A stretch of DNA of 64,000 nucleotides from Suillus spraguei (Eukaryota > Basidiomycota > Agaricomycetes > Boletales > Suillaceae). The notes under the pieces were generated by a model. The model did no database searches, had not been told where the DNA came from, and saw only the letters and a program-made list of their open reading frames with translations. This document shows, in pieces, positions 21,456 through 32,049 of this stretch (positions are counted from its first letter, which is position 1; each line of letters opens with the position of its first letter). The position numbers and the translations under genes were made by a program. The stretch spans positions 62,001 to 126,000 of the forward strand of contig JABCPU010000060.1 of NCBI GenBank assembly GCA_016800925.1, written 5' to 3'.

Positions 21456-22851
21456 TGTTACAGTCGTACGTACCCTGATTCATTTTCCTTTCTATTCTTG
21501 TATATCATGTGATATGGAGCTTATTGCTCGGACACTTCCACTTCCATCAGACATCACATGACTATATGATTCAACTATACGTCGTCGACACATCATATCA
21601 TGTGATGTCATGAATTCCCACGACTCTATTCTCGGACTCAGCCAGTTTAGCATACGTGTATGCTAAACACATGCTTTCATCCCTTACTCATGCGTTTCAA
21701 CACACTTGTACAATATATGCATTCCTGTCATATACCATACTTCTAATCTCAGATCCGACCATATCCGACCCGATCCGATCGTTTCCATATCCGTCTGGTC
21801 CACAGATCCTGTCCGGACCACCCATCTGAATGTACTCACTTCTCGCACCTTAACTCCCTTGTGTATATCTGCGTCTATCTCCTTTCGTCATTTCTCCTGC
21901 TTCCGGTACTCCAGCTGTTTATATTTCCATCCTGTGTTACTGATCCGTTTCCTGTGTTCATTTCCGATTCATGCTTACTGATCCGCTGTGCATTAACTAA
22001 TAGACTTCTGTTACACTTCGTACATAGCCCTCGGTCCCGGACTTGCTGATTATCCGTCTTAGATACTTACAGTATATAAACCACTTGTAGATCTCTGTAG
22101 AACCTTAGTTCGAATATCATCTTAGATTCTACTCATTCTGTTTCCTCTGGACTTAAGCCACTTCCGCTTTAAGTCACCTTCCGAGACTTAGGATTGATTC
22201 CTATAGTCTATATCTCCGACTCTATCTTCGGATAGTCTACCTCCGTTAGTTTCTAGTTAGGAACTCGTTCCAAAACTAGCCTTAATCTCTGTCCTCTCCT
22301 TACGTTCCGAATAACCTTCGGACGTACCATATCCGATACCTTCGGACACCCGGATCCATCATGCAACTCCTTCCGGGTCTTCGGATGAATAACTCCTCCC
22401 TGAAATAAGGGGCATTACTCGAGAAAGGGGCACAGTGCACGAACTGAGGCCAAAGCCCTTCGGATCTCTCTACCCTTGAGTACAGTCTTAACAATTCCTC
22501 ATTAGGATACGCACTTATATTCCCACGGTTACCTGGTCTGTGCGCACATATGTACCTATATAAGCACAGTGTACTTGTAGTAGATTCTTTACTTTAATCT
22601 TACTGGGTTTTACCTGGAACATCCTTTGCTTAGGTCTCCAACCTAAGTCGTCTCTAAGTCTAAGCACTCCTTAGCCTTAGTCTCTATTCTCATAGAACCT
22701 CTTAGACTTGTCTTTGAGGCTGAACCCTTGATAGTACTCGGAACGTGTTCCTTGTACTTTCACCTTGTCCTCTTTTGGGCATTGTAGAACTTCCCAGCAG
22801 ACCGTCTGTGTCTTCTCACTGTCACTGGTGATGCCACCCCAGTTCGTAACA
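21456..22851 (+). mobile_element. Long-form B LTR (about 623 bp net) split by an A LTR, TSD GGTGG
   Basis: It begins TGTTACAGTCGTACGTACCC and ends CCACCCCAGTTCGTAACA. GGTGG flanks it at 21451-21455 and 22852-22856. The long form has an extra about 150 bp near the 5' end, with TCACATGACTATATGATTCA and TAGCATACGTGTATGCTAAA, that the 473-bp form lacks. Downstream is CCTATATAAGCACAGTGTAC, a likely promoter TATA box. Confidence 0.92.
21726..22493 (+). mobile_element. Full-length A solo LTR nested in a B LTR, TSD ATTCC
   Basis: 768 bp, TGTCATATACCATACTTCTA to GAGTACAGTCTTAACA. ATTCC is duplicated at 21721-21725 and 22494-22498. The B copy at 23178-23799 carries the unoccupied site (GCATTCCTCATT read on the minus strand), confirming the exact insertion. 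The promoter-like CAGTATATAAACCACTTG lies at about 22068 and the GGGGCACAGTGCACGAACTG block at about 22427. Confidence 0.95.
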
Positions 22852-22856
22852 GGTGG

Positions 22857-23172
22857 ATGTTCTTTGATGAAGGTGATGGGAGGCAGAGTCAGTTGAGTTT
22901 CATAATTACGGACTGTGTTGCAAATGCATTGTGTTCAGTGAGAATTCTTTTGATTTCAAGTACATGTCCTCATATAAAAGGGCGGACTTGATGAGAGAAG
23001 TCCCCTCGATGTCATTGAGGAGGGCATTGTACAAATCAGTGGTGAGGGTAGCACTGCTGTTGGTGGAGGAGATTATGTAGGTGGTGAAAAAAGAAGGCAT
23101 AGTATAGAATTGGTTAATCAAGTGTGATTGTTGATTGAGGAAGGTTACAGGGCATGTTGCCTCTTATAAGTG
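22857..23172 (-). pseudogene. Retrotransposon gag-like fragment, uncertain
   Basis: Between two B LTRs. The minus strand reads about 70 codons including MPSFFTTYIISSTNSSATLT and TDLYNALLNDIEGTSL. The pattern is weakly like the UBN2/gag region of Ty1/Copia elements. No start, zinc knuckle or neighbouring pol is visible. It appears to be the older layer into which both B LTRs inserted. Confidence 0.3.
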
Positions 23173-23177
23173 ATTAG

Positions 23178-23799
23178 TGTTACAAACTGGAGTGGCGTCA
23201 CCAGCGACAGTGAAAAGACACAGATAGTCTGCTGGGAAGTTCTACAATGTCCAAAAGAGGATAAGGTGAAGGTACAAGGAATGCGTTCCGAGTACTATCA
23301 AGGGTTCAGCCTCAAAGACAAGTCTAAGAGGTTCTATGAGAATAGAGACTAAGGCTAAGGAGTGCTTAGACTTAGAGACGACTTAGGTTGGAGACCTAAG
23401 CAAAGGATGTTCCAGGTAAAACCCAGTAAGATTAAAGTAAAGAATCTACTACAAGTACACTGTGCTTATATAGGTACATATGTGCGCACAGACCAGGTAA
23501 CCGTGGGAATATAAGTGCGTATCCTAATGAGGAATGCATATATTGTACAAGCGTGTTGAAATGCATGAGTAAGGGATGAAAGCACGTGTTTAGCATACAC
23601 GTATGCTAAACTGGCTGAGTCCGAGAATAGAGTCATGGGAATCATGACATCACATGATATGATGTATCGACGACGTATAGTTGAATCATATAGTCATGTG
23701 ATGTCTGATGGAAGTGGAAGTGTCCGAGCAATAAGCTCCATATTACGTGATATACAAGAATAGAAGGGAAAATGAATAGGGGCACGTACGACTGTAACA
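23178..23799 (-). mobile_element. Long-form B solo LTR, uninterrupted, TSD ATTAG
   Basis: 622 bp, TGTTACAAACTGGAGTGGCG to GGCACGTACGACTGTAACA on the plus strand. ATTAG flanks it at 23173-23177 and 23800-23804. It is the empty-site reference for the interrupted copy at 21456-22851. Confidence 0.93.
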
Positions 23800-23890
23800 A
23801 TTAGGATTCAAGTGGAGTTTGATAAATTTTCTTCTAGGAGCCATTTATTATCTCTTATGAGTATCCTTTCCATGTTACAAGGTACCTTCA

Positions 23891-24648
23891 TGTCATAAAT
23901 CATACTTCTGATCTCAGATCCAATCTGATCTGATCAATCCTATTTCCGTCTGGTCCACAGATCCTGTCTGGATCATCCATCCGAAAGTCCCTACTTCTCA
24001 CACTCTAACTCCCTTGTGGACATCTGCATCTACCTTCATTTGGCAATCCTCCTGTCTCTGGTATTCTGGCTGTGTATATTTCCTTCCTGCTTATTGATCC
24101 GTTACCTGTGTCTCATTTCTGACTCATGCTTACTGATCTGCTGTGCATTAACTAATAGACTTCCATTATACATTGTACATAGCCCTTGGTCCCGGACTCA
24201 TTGATTATCCATGCTAGTTACTTACAGTATATAAACCACTTGTAAATCTCCGTAGAACCTTAGTTCGAATATCATCTTAGATTCTGCTCATTCTGTTCCT
24301 CCAAACTTGAGTTACTTCCAGCTCTGGTCATCTTCAGAGACTTAGGATTGATTCCTATAAGTCTGCATCTCCGACTCTACCTTTGGGTAGTCTACTGCTG
24401 TTAGTTTCTAGTTAACGACTTGTTCCAAGACTAGTCTTATTCCTTGCACCATCTCCACATTTCGGATAACCTTTGGACATGTCATATCCAATACCTTCAG
24501 ATGTTTGGATCTGTCATGCAACCACTTCCAGATCTTTGGACATATACCTACCCTCTGAAATGAGGGGCAGTACTTGGGAAAGGGACACAGTGTATGAACT
24601 GAGGTCAAAGCCCTTCGGATCTTTCACCCTTTGAGTACAGTCTTAACA
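23891..24648 (+). mobile_element. A-family LTR acting as 5' LTR of a plus-strand Gypsy element
   Basis: 758 bp, TGTCATAAATCATACTTCTG to GAGTACAGTCTTAACA. The flanks CTTCA and GTATA differ, and the right side continues into a Gypsy gag leader, so this is a 5' LTR rather than a solo LTR. The TATA box CAGTATATAAACCACTTG is at about 24227. Several CpG sites of the family are TG or CA here. Confidence 0.85.
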
Positions 24649-24700
24649 GTATATTCAAACTCACACCTATCTGAGTACATTCTTCAAACCATCCCACATC

Positions 24701-25476
24701 ATGCCTCCCTGTAAAACTCAGAACACCCTCCAAGGAGCCGGACTTGGTCCAATCCAATGAGATCCCACACCCATCGTCCAAACATTCACCAGCTTCTCCC
24801 AATGCTGCTCAAGCATGAGCAACATAGGTCAAAGCATCTCCGCTCATCAGGCCAGACCGCATCCAGTTACACCAACCCAGAACATGGATGACCCAGACTC
24901 CAATCCACGACCGACCATCTGCTTCAATGATGAGTTGCACGATAATCCACCAGATGATGAAGGTGATGATCTGGACGATGAGGATCTGGATAATGAGGAA
25001 GATAATAACCATCTGAACCCTCAAGACCAGGTCTCAGCTCAACTATCCATAGCCATTAATCACCTCGCTCACAATAGTCATTGTACCACCACCTTGGATG
25101 ATAGCAAAGTCAAAATCCACGAACTAGATACCTTCGACGGATCCAAGCATTCTTTGTCCAGTGTAAGCTCAACTTCCAGAGCAAACCTAACGCTTTCCAT
25201 TCTGGATACGCTAAAGTCAACTTTGCCCAATCCTACCTCAAGGGTATGGCTCTTGAGTGGTTTGAACTGGATCTCCTTTCAGATGGTTATAGCAACCGTC
25301 TGGACTGGATGGATGACTACTCTGAGTTCATGCTTGAGCTCCAATCCAACTTTGGACCTCATGATCCCTCCAGAGATGTGGAAATGCAGTTAGAACAACT
25401 CCATATGCGTGATGGACAGCACATCAACAAGTACGTTGTAGAATTCCAGCAACTTGCCTCCCAAGTACGCTGTCTT
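24701..25476 (+). pseudogene. Ty3/Gypsy gag (capsid) remnant of the A-type element
   Basis: It starts 52 bp after the LTR with MPPCKTQNTLQG and hits a stop near 24759. It resumes as an acidic linker (DDEGDDLDDEDLDNEEDNN), then the capsid: VKIHELDTFDGSK, ANLTLSILDTLKSTL in a shifted frame, YLKGMALEWFELDLLSDGY, WMDDYSEFMLELQSNFGPHD, VEMQLEQLHMRDGQHINKYV and VEFQQLASQVR. This order matches Agaricomycete Gypsy capsids (D.FDGSD...YLKG.A...NFGP.D). At 25476 the match ends and unrelated AT-rich DNA begins. Confidence 0.85.
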
Positions 25477-27640
25477 ACTAGGATGCGAAAGGCAAATAAA
25501 TCACCAGATTTCACAATCCTTCCACGGTCAATGGTTCAGACAAATACAATGGTTGATAATGTGGTGTTCGTTGGGGGTTGCAGAAACAGAGTTGCAGTTT
25601 TTCTAGGCAATTTGCCAATGACTAAAAGGGTAGAGATCTGTGTGGGAAAATCTCAGGGTTAGTATCTGCTAACTATTGTGATCAGAATTCAGGAGCTTAG
25701 AAAGATAGTTACCGCTAATTGGCTTGACGTAATACTCAAATAACTCGGAGAAAGGCGATGGTGGAAATACAAAGTGTAGCTGAACCGATAACTGGCTTGA
25801 TGCAGTGCTATGATGCTACAGATAACGAAGTAACAATATGAAATGTGTCAGAACAATATCTTGACTACTTCTTATTCTCATGACTAGGAGAGAAAACTAG
25901 AAGTCAAATACAATCGAATCAATCAATATGTGGCCTCAAAATTAACTTCTCTGCTGCTCAGGCACTCACAATGAGTATGACGCAAAATCAGAACAGAGTA
26001 CACCCTCTTGATGTAGTCTTAAAGCTAACCAGGTTCTTAATATTATTGAATTAAGTACAAGTCCTATTTTTCGTCACTCAATCAATGAAAATATAATAAT
26101 TCTCCCCACAGAAATGATTTCCTGTGTCAATTGTTAAGACTGTACTCAAAGAGTGAAAGATCCGAAGGGCTTTGGCCTCAGTTCGTGCACTGTGCCCCTT
26201 TCCTGAGTAATGCCCCTTATTTCAGGGAGTAGGTATACGTCCAAAGATCTGGAAGGAGTTGCGTGACGGATCCGGACGTCCAAAGGTATCGGATATGATA
26301 TGTCCGAAGGTTTTCCGGAGCATAGGGATAGAACGAGGATTAAGGCTAGCTTCGGAATGAGTTCCTAACTAGAAACTAACAGAGGTAGACTATCCAAAGA
26401 TAGAGTCAGAGATATAGACTAAAGGAATCAATCCCAAGTCTCGGAAGATGACTTAGAGTGGAAAGTGACTTAAGTCCAGAGGAAGCAGAATGAGCAGAAT
26501 CTAAGATGATATTTGAACTAAGGTTCTATGGAGATCTACAAGTGGTTTATATACTGTAAGTATCTAATACGGATAATTAAGAAGTCCGGGACCGAGGACT
26601 ATGTATGAAGTGTAATGGAAGTCTATTAGTTAATGCGCAGCAGATCAGTAAGCATGAATCGGAAATGAAACACAGGTAACAGATCAGTGACACAGGATGG
26701 AAGTATACACAGCTGGAATACCGGAAACAGGAGGAATGATGAAGGAGATAGACGCAGATATACACAAGGGAGTTAGAGTGTGAGAAGTGGGCACATTCAG
26801 ATGGGCGATCCGGACAGGATCTGTGGACCGGACAGAAATAGAATCGATCAGATCTGATTGGATATGGTCAGATCTGGGATCAGAAGTATGGTATATGTCA
26901 GTCAATAAAGAGAATAAAGCAGAACTACACTAGATGACTAACAACCGTGTGCTAGCTACTGCAATTAAAGAATGTAAAGATAATATCTCAGATGGTCAAA
27001 ATGTCGTGGGAAACAGTGACAAAGAAAGTGAGGGAATAAACTAATATTCACTCAGATGTTCACACCAATACTGAGTAATAATGGTAATATGTTTCTTATT
27101 GCTCAGAGGGGAAAAGTGGTCCCTTTATATACTACTATAGATGTGGCTGCGCTACTAACTAAATAAGGTAATATGACTCATCATGACTCAATATGAGTCA
27201 CATGTGAAATGACTTCACATGACTCACTTTGCTTAGTCATCCTAAAGTCCACTGATTGGCTACCAAAACTTCGGAACTAGTCCAAACATTCAACAACACA
27301 AATACTGGTGAATAGTCCATTACATAATAATCTATATTGACTATTATTCATTTAAATATTTGATTTACGAAATGCTAACTCGGTCAACTTTCATAGAAAG
27401 GTAGGAAAATGTATGAAAAAACTCTGGAAGGTGTGAGAAATTGCTTAGTCATACATAATGAAGGGTTTTGACACAGTTTCATGGCAAGGATAAGTCATAA
27501 AACTATGCCATTAATTCATTTGCCTTTTAATCTGTAGTACAAAAACTATCATAAGGTATTAGAAATTTAGAACTATACTCCCAAGTATCTTGAGCTTATA
27601 AAGTATACACTATATCTCTGTGACCATGCTCGAAACAGGT
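25477..27640 (-). repeat. AT-rich LTR-like segment with promoter features, holding an A solo LTR
   Basis: About 1.4 kb net of AT-rich sequence separates two gag pieces. Read on the minus strand it has four TGASTCA sites (27174-27226), then AGTATATAAAGGGACC at about 27125 and AGCAATAAGAAACA, so it looks like a transcription start region of an LTR, possibly Ty1/Copia. No protein is encoded; the open frame at 25246-25662 leaves gag at 25476 and is not a domain. Ends of this segment as an element were not found. Confidence 0.4.
26132..26900 (-). mobile_element. A-family solo LTR, 5-6 bp TSD (G)TCAAT
   Basis: 769 bp, TGTTAAGACTGTACTCAAAG to TATGGTATATGTCA on the plus strand. GTCAAT occurs at 26126-26131 and again at 26901-26906. 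The last bases are TGTCA where the family has TGACA, so the exact 5-bp register is uncertain. It is inserted in the AT-rich LTR-like segment. Confidence 0.85.
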
Positions 27641-29695
27641 TTCATGCATGTCAACGCTTAAGTGGTTTGAACTGGATCTTCTTTCAGACAGGTACAGCAA
27701 CCATCCAGACTGGATGGATGATTACTCCAAATTCATACTTGAGCTCCAAACCAACTTTGGACCTTATGATCTCTCTGGAGATGTGGAAATGCAGTTAGAG
27801 CAGCTCCACATGTGTGAAGGACAGTGCATCAACAAGTATGTTGTAAAATTCCAGCACCTTGCCTCCCAAGTCTGTGGGTGAGGCAATGGAGCCTTATGAC
27901 ACCAGTTCTACAATGGATTTCCAGTCCAAATCAAAGATAAAATCAGTTGCATGGGCAAACCCACTACACTCTTGGAGTTCAAGACTCTCGCCTAGACTAT
28001 CAACGCCCATTACTGGGAATGGAAGGGTGAAGTCGCCTGAGAGAGTAAATCCACCTCCTCCAACCCTCCTAAGCAGTCAGCATCCAACTGGATGAACTCC
28101 AACTCGTCCAGATCCAAAAACTCCAAATCCAATAAACTCATGTCTTTCTTGACCTCCTCTGCTCCTAAAGCCTGGACCTTTCTAACAAATTGGGTCAGGA
28201 TGGAAGGCTAACTTCTGAGGAGCATCAGAGGTGGTTTGACAAAAAGCTCTGCTTATTCTGCAGCAGACCCAGTCATGCTGCCCAGAACTGCACCAAGTCA
28301 ACTTTGTACACTGCCAAAGGCTGCACTGCTGTAATCACTCTGGAAGCTAAACTGGAGGCCCTTGATGAGGCAAGAAATTAGTCCACAACCCTCCTGACTC
28401 TGTGTGGGATGAGGGTCATGTTGGCTCAACCCGTACAATGGAGCTATAACTCAATGCTGTTTCTCTTCCTGATCCAAACTCTCTATATCCATGTGTCTCT
28501 TCTGTCTTTCTTCAATATATCTGACTTTCTAGCTCTCATAGATTGTGGTTCCTCTCACTGTTTCATATCAGATTCCTATGCTTCCACTCCGTTTATGTAA
28601 TGGTACTTGCAATAACACTATTTCCCAAGCCATAGACTTGTCTGCCCAATTCCCCTTTGGTATAGTTATCTCCAATATGTTTTACATTACCCCTTTGGAT
28701 TCTTCTTGTTATATCATTCTCAGATGTAGCTGGCTCACCCGACATGATCCATTGACTGACTGGGTATTGGGCAGCATTGAGTTCTGGATGACTTCTCAAG
28801 GAATGCCATTGGCCCCTCCAACATTGCCTCTGCCTCCAGACATCCCATCTGTGGTAGAAACTCCCTCTCCGACATCACCTCTGCCTTCAGACATCCCATC
28901 TATGGTAGAAACTCCCCCTCCAACTATGCCAGAGCCCTCTGCTGATACCCCTTCCCTAACATATCTCTGATAAATGCAGTGGCCTTTTGCCAGGCCTGCA
29001 AATTAGAAGAATCAACTCAGTTCAGCATCTATCTACATCCTTCTGGAGTTAACCTCTGATCTGCTTCTCTATCATCCATCATCCAATCCTCTGGACCTCT
29101 CTAGAATCCCCTCTGAATACCATGAGTTTGCAGATGTCTTGATAAAGGCAAAACCGGCCAACTTCCTCCTCACTGTCCCTATGATCTGAAAATTGAGTTG
29201 GAAGAAGGGGCTACTCAGAACCATGTATTCTCTTCCTCTGGTTGAGCTTGAAGCTCTCCAGAAGTTTCTTGATGAAAACATTTCCTCCAGACTCCTCCAA
29301 TCCTCATCCTCTCCTCACGGAGCCCCTGTCCTATTTGTCAAGAAGAAGGACAGCTCCCTCCACCTGTGTGTGGATTTCTGAGGTCTCAACAAGATTACCA
29401 AGAAGCAATATCCATTACCCCTCATTGCCGACTTCCTAGACTCTCTGAGCCATGCTAAATTCTACACCAAGATTAACCTCCGGTCTGCTTATCATCTTGT
29501 CCAGATAGTGGAAGGAGACAAATGGAAGACTTCCTTCCATACACACTACGGCTCCTATGAATGGTTAGTAATACCAGAAGGTCTTACAAACTCTCCAGCA
29601 GCTTTCCAACACTTTGTCAATAGCATGTTTGCCGATATGCTGGATATATGTGTTGTCGTGTATCTGAATGACATCCTTATCTATTACAAAAACCT
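27640..29695 (+). pseudogene. Ty3/Gypsy gag-protease-RT remnant with dead active sites
   Basis: Plus strand, in order: capsid (WFELDLLSDRYSNHPDWMDD, LQTNFGPYDLSGDVEMQLEQ), nucleocapsid zinc knuckle CLFCSRPSHAAQNC (C-x2-C-x4-H-x4-C) at about 28250, protease FLALIDCGSSHCFISDSYA at about 28530, and RT from about 29190 (RMYSLPLVELEAL-type start, [39 protein letters not shown]). The protease triad DSG is DCG and the RT box YLDD is YLND. Stops separate the parts, for example after RLCVDF. It breaks at about 29695 where a different reading frame begins. The integrase end is at 30120-30610. Confidence 0.88.
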
Positions 29696-30060
29696 TGCCA
29701 GATCATGTCCTACCCTTCATGCAGCCTGCGTCTACTGTTGCTGCCCGCAAAGTTGCTGGTAGCCGCTGTCCCAATGCAGTGCCATCCCAAGCCAAAGGGA
29801 AGAGGAAGGCAGTCACCACAGCTGAGTTACCAACTAAGAAAAGATTGGTTGTGGTGGTTGTACTTTGGGCATGTCGAATTACAATGATGATGATTTCCTG
29901 CCTTGATTTCCTGCCTTGCTTGATGCATGCATGAACTGTCTTCTGCTTGGTGCAAAGGGTTGGCTTGCTGTTGAGGAAGAGTTTGCTGCATGGGCAGATA
30001 GCCATGACTGTCCCACTCATCCCACAAGATCTCTTGAACTTAAGTTTAAACAGGTATGTA
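29696..30060 (+). pseudogene. DUF6818/Myb-like transposon-associated fragment
   Basis: It interrupts Gypsy pol between RT and integrase. Frames read SKAKGKRK-like basic sequence (PSQAKGKRKAVTTAELPTKK) and then LLLGAKGWLAVEEEFAAWAD and SLELKFKQ. This resembles the Agaricomycete protein type with a DUF6818-like core (LLP.GG..W..V...Y..WA). A splice-donor-like GTATGT follows KFKQ at about 30053. It is broken by frameshifts. Function is unknown. Confidence 0.45.
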
Positions 30061-30119
30061 TTCTTATCTACTGCGAACTCTGGTGCTGATATTCTGCTTT
30101 AAGCTGATTACCATTTGAG

Positions 30120-30610
30120 CCTGAGGTATGAAACAGAACAGGTTAAATGAATGGCCGAGTGAACCTTCAGACAGAAGTACCAACCATCAAAAATCAGTGA
30201 TAAGGTTTCGTTATCAGCAGCTAATCTTAGGACTACACTTCCATCCAAGAAGCTTGCACCAAAATATTATGGACCATTCCCAATCATAGCAGTAATATCC
30301 TCAATCATGTTCACACTCCAACTGCCACTGCAATGAAAGATCCACCTCATGTTCTATACTTCTGAACTATCTTCATACACTGAAACTAACATCGACAGTC
30401 TGAACCTCCTGGAACCCCCCCACCTGATATAGTAGTAGTAGAAGAAGAATATGAAGTCAAAGCTCTCCTTTCCCACAAAGGAGCCAGCAATTACCACTGT
30501 AATTAGAAAGGGTATTATTCTATGGCTAGCAACAAGTGGCTACCCAAAGCAAACCTTTAACATTCAAAAGGGCTTCTGAATACCTATAAAAAGGGGCATG
30601 CTCTGTAAAT
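30120..30610 (+). pseudogene. Gypsy integrase C-terminus and chromodomain remnant
   Basis: Same strand as 27640-29695 and probably the same element. Readable pieces are PSKKLAPKYYGPFPIIAVIS (integrase C-terminal GPF-type motif), KIHLMFYTSELSS, and a chromodomain start EEEYEVKALLSHKGASNY with NKWLPKANL and LLNTYKKGHAL. Several stops interrupt it. Confidence 0.75.
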
Positions 30611-30963
30611 GATCCCTCAGTACCCACTACTACCAACAACCAGCAAATTATTTGATATGCCTTCCTTCCCCACTTCATATGCCCTTCCCTATGAATCAAC
30701 TATTGAAACTGTTACCAATGATGCATCTACTGATGGACAAATATTTTAAGTCTTCATCTCCAAAATTGAAGACTATAGAACACATGTGCCCAAAGCATGA
30801 CAATCATTGGGTAATGAGTCATATACCGGTTGAATGGTAAGTTGCCATAATTGCCATGAGGCATGCCACAAGGTACTGAGATAGTGGTACAGGTATAGGA
30901 TATGGTCTGGTGGACCAGTCCAGGTCTAGTGAGTGATGCAAGCATAGTAGAGGTATGGGATGG
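30611..30963 (+). other. 3' part of the plus-strand Gypsy element
   Basis: It follows the chromodomain. A short sense frame reads MPSFPTSYALPYESTIETVT and DGQIF, then VFISKIEDYRTHVPKA, with stops. I recall comparable short frames after pol in Agaricomycete Gypsy elements, but cannot assign a role. No polypurine tract plus LTR follows in the right orientation; an opposite-sense A fragment comes next. Confidence 0.35.
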
Positions 30964-31107
30964 TGTTAAGACTGTACTCAAAAGGTAAAGGATCTTGGCC
31001 TCAGTTCATACACTGTGCCCCTTTCCCGAGCATTGCCCCTTATTTCAGGAGGAAGATATACTTCCGACAGTTATCTGGAACGTAGGAAGTGAACAAGGTA
31101 TAAGATA
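30964..31107 (-). mobile_element. A-family LTR fragment
   Basis: 144 bp matching the plus-strand start of the A family: TGTTAAGACTGTACTCAAAA, CTTGGCCTCAGTTCATACAC, GGAACGTAGGAAGTGAAC. It stops at an integrase fragment. A second A fragment with ATACACAGCCGGAATACCGG lies at about 32018-32068, so the LTR may have been split by rearrangement. Confidence 0.7.
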
Positions 31108-32010
31108 GCTCAGAGGCATGGAATGTGGGATGGATCTTCCATGTTGTTGGTAGCTTAAGCTTGAATGTGATGGCAGAGAGGACCTTGATGATTTCAAATG
31201 GTCCATAACATTTTGGGGCAAGCTTCTTCGATGGAAGTTTCATAATAAGGTTATTGGCTGATAGCCAAACCTTATCTCCACACTTCCAGGGTGTGTATTT
31301 CTTTCTGTGGGATCAGTCCATCATCTTTTGCTGCACGAGGCTGTGGCAGGCAAGGGCTTCTTAGCAGATCTTCTGGAGCATCTACACGTGATCTTCTGCA
31401 GCAGGTAAGGTAGAGTCAGGGAATGCATAGGGGGTTCCTTGCAGTTCATGTCCCATCATGAGACAGAATGAGGATGCATTTCTGGCAGAGTATTTTCTAG
31501 AGTTGTGGACAAACTTGCCCATCAGGAGGTGTTTGGCCCATTCAACGGGCATCATTCTGCAATAAATCTGGAGCTATGTCTCCAGTTCCTCAGTTCCTGG
31601 TTCATTTGTTCTGTCTGTCTGTCTGAGGGTGATATGCTGTGGATCATGTGACTTGATAGTTGAGGAGTTGTCTAGCTCACGAGCTAGCTTTGAGGCAAAT
31701 TGTGGGCCTCAGTCCAAAATGATCTTGTCATATAGCCAAAGCATAGGAATACTTTCTTGAAGAATAAATGGGCGACACCATCTGCCATGATAGTTTTCTT
31801 ACAAGGGGAAAGAATCACCCCCTTATAAGCCCATGGTCTACCATGACCATGATAGAATCATAGCCGTTAGAGTTGGGGAGGTCAATGATCAGGTCAACAG
31901 AGACCCGAGCAAAGGGCCAGAGGGAGGTCAAGGGAATCAGGGTCAAGGGGGGTGTCACCTCAAGTAGCACAGCAATCATATTTTCAAATAAAGGTGCCCA
32001 TACTAGCCCA
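31108..32010 (-). pseudogene. Second Gypsy integrase fragment
   Basis: The minus strand reads SLWPFARVSVDLIIDLPNSN and GYDSIMVMVDHG (integrase core start), a frame-broken middle with SDRQTEQMNQEL, and the C-terminal end ITLL..., PKCYGPFEIIKVLSAITFKL, WKIHPTFHASELSY. Here the first core Asp is present (SVDLI). At least five frameshifts or stops. It belongs to the A-type Gypsy group. Confidence 0.75.
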
Positions 32011-32049
32011 TCAGTAAGACATATACACAGCCGGAATACCGGAGACAAG

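Noticed and set aside
21861..22049. Recurrent frame reading SSFLL...FHPVLLIRFLCSF in several A LTRs
   Set aside because: It is antisense or sense LTR sequence, interrupted in older copies, with no domain.
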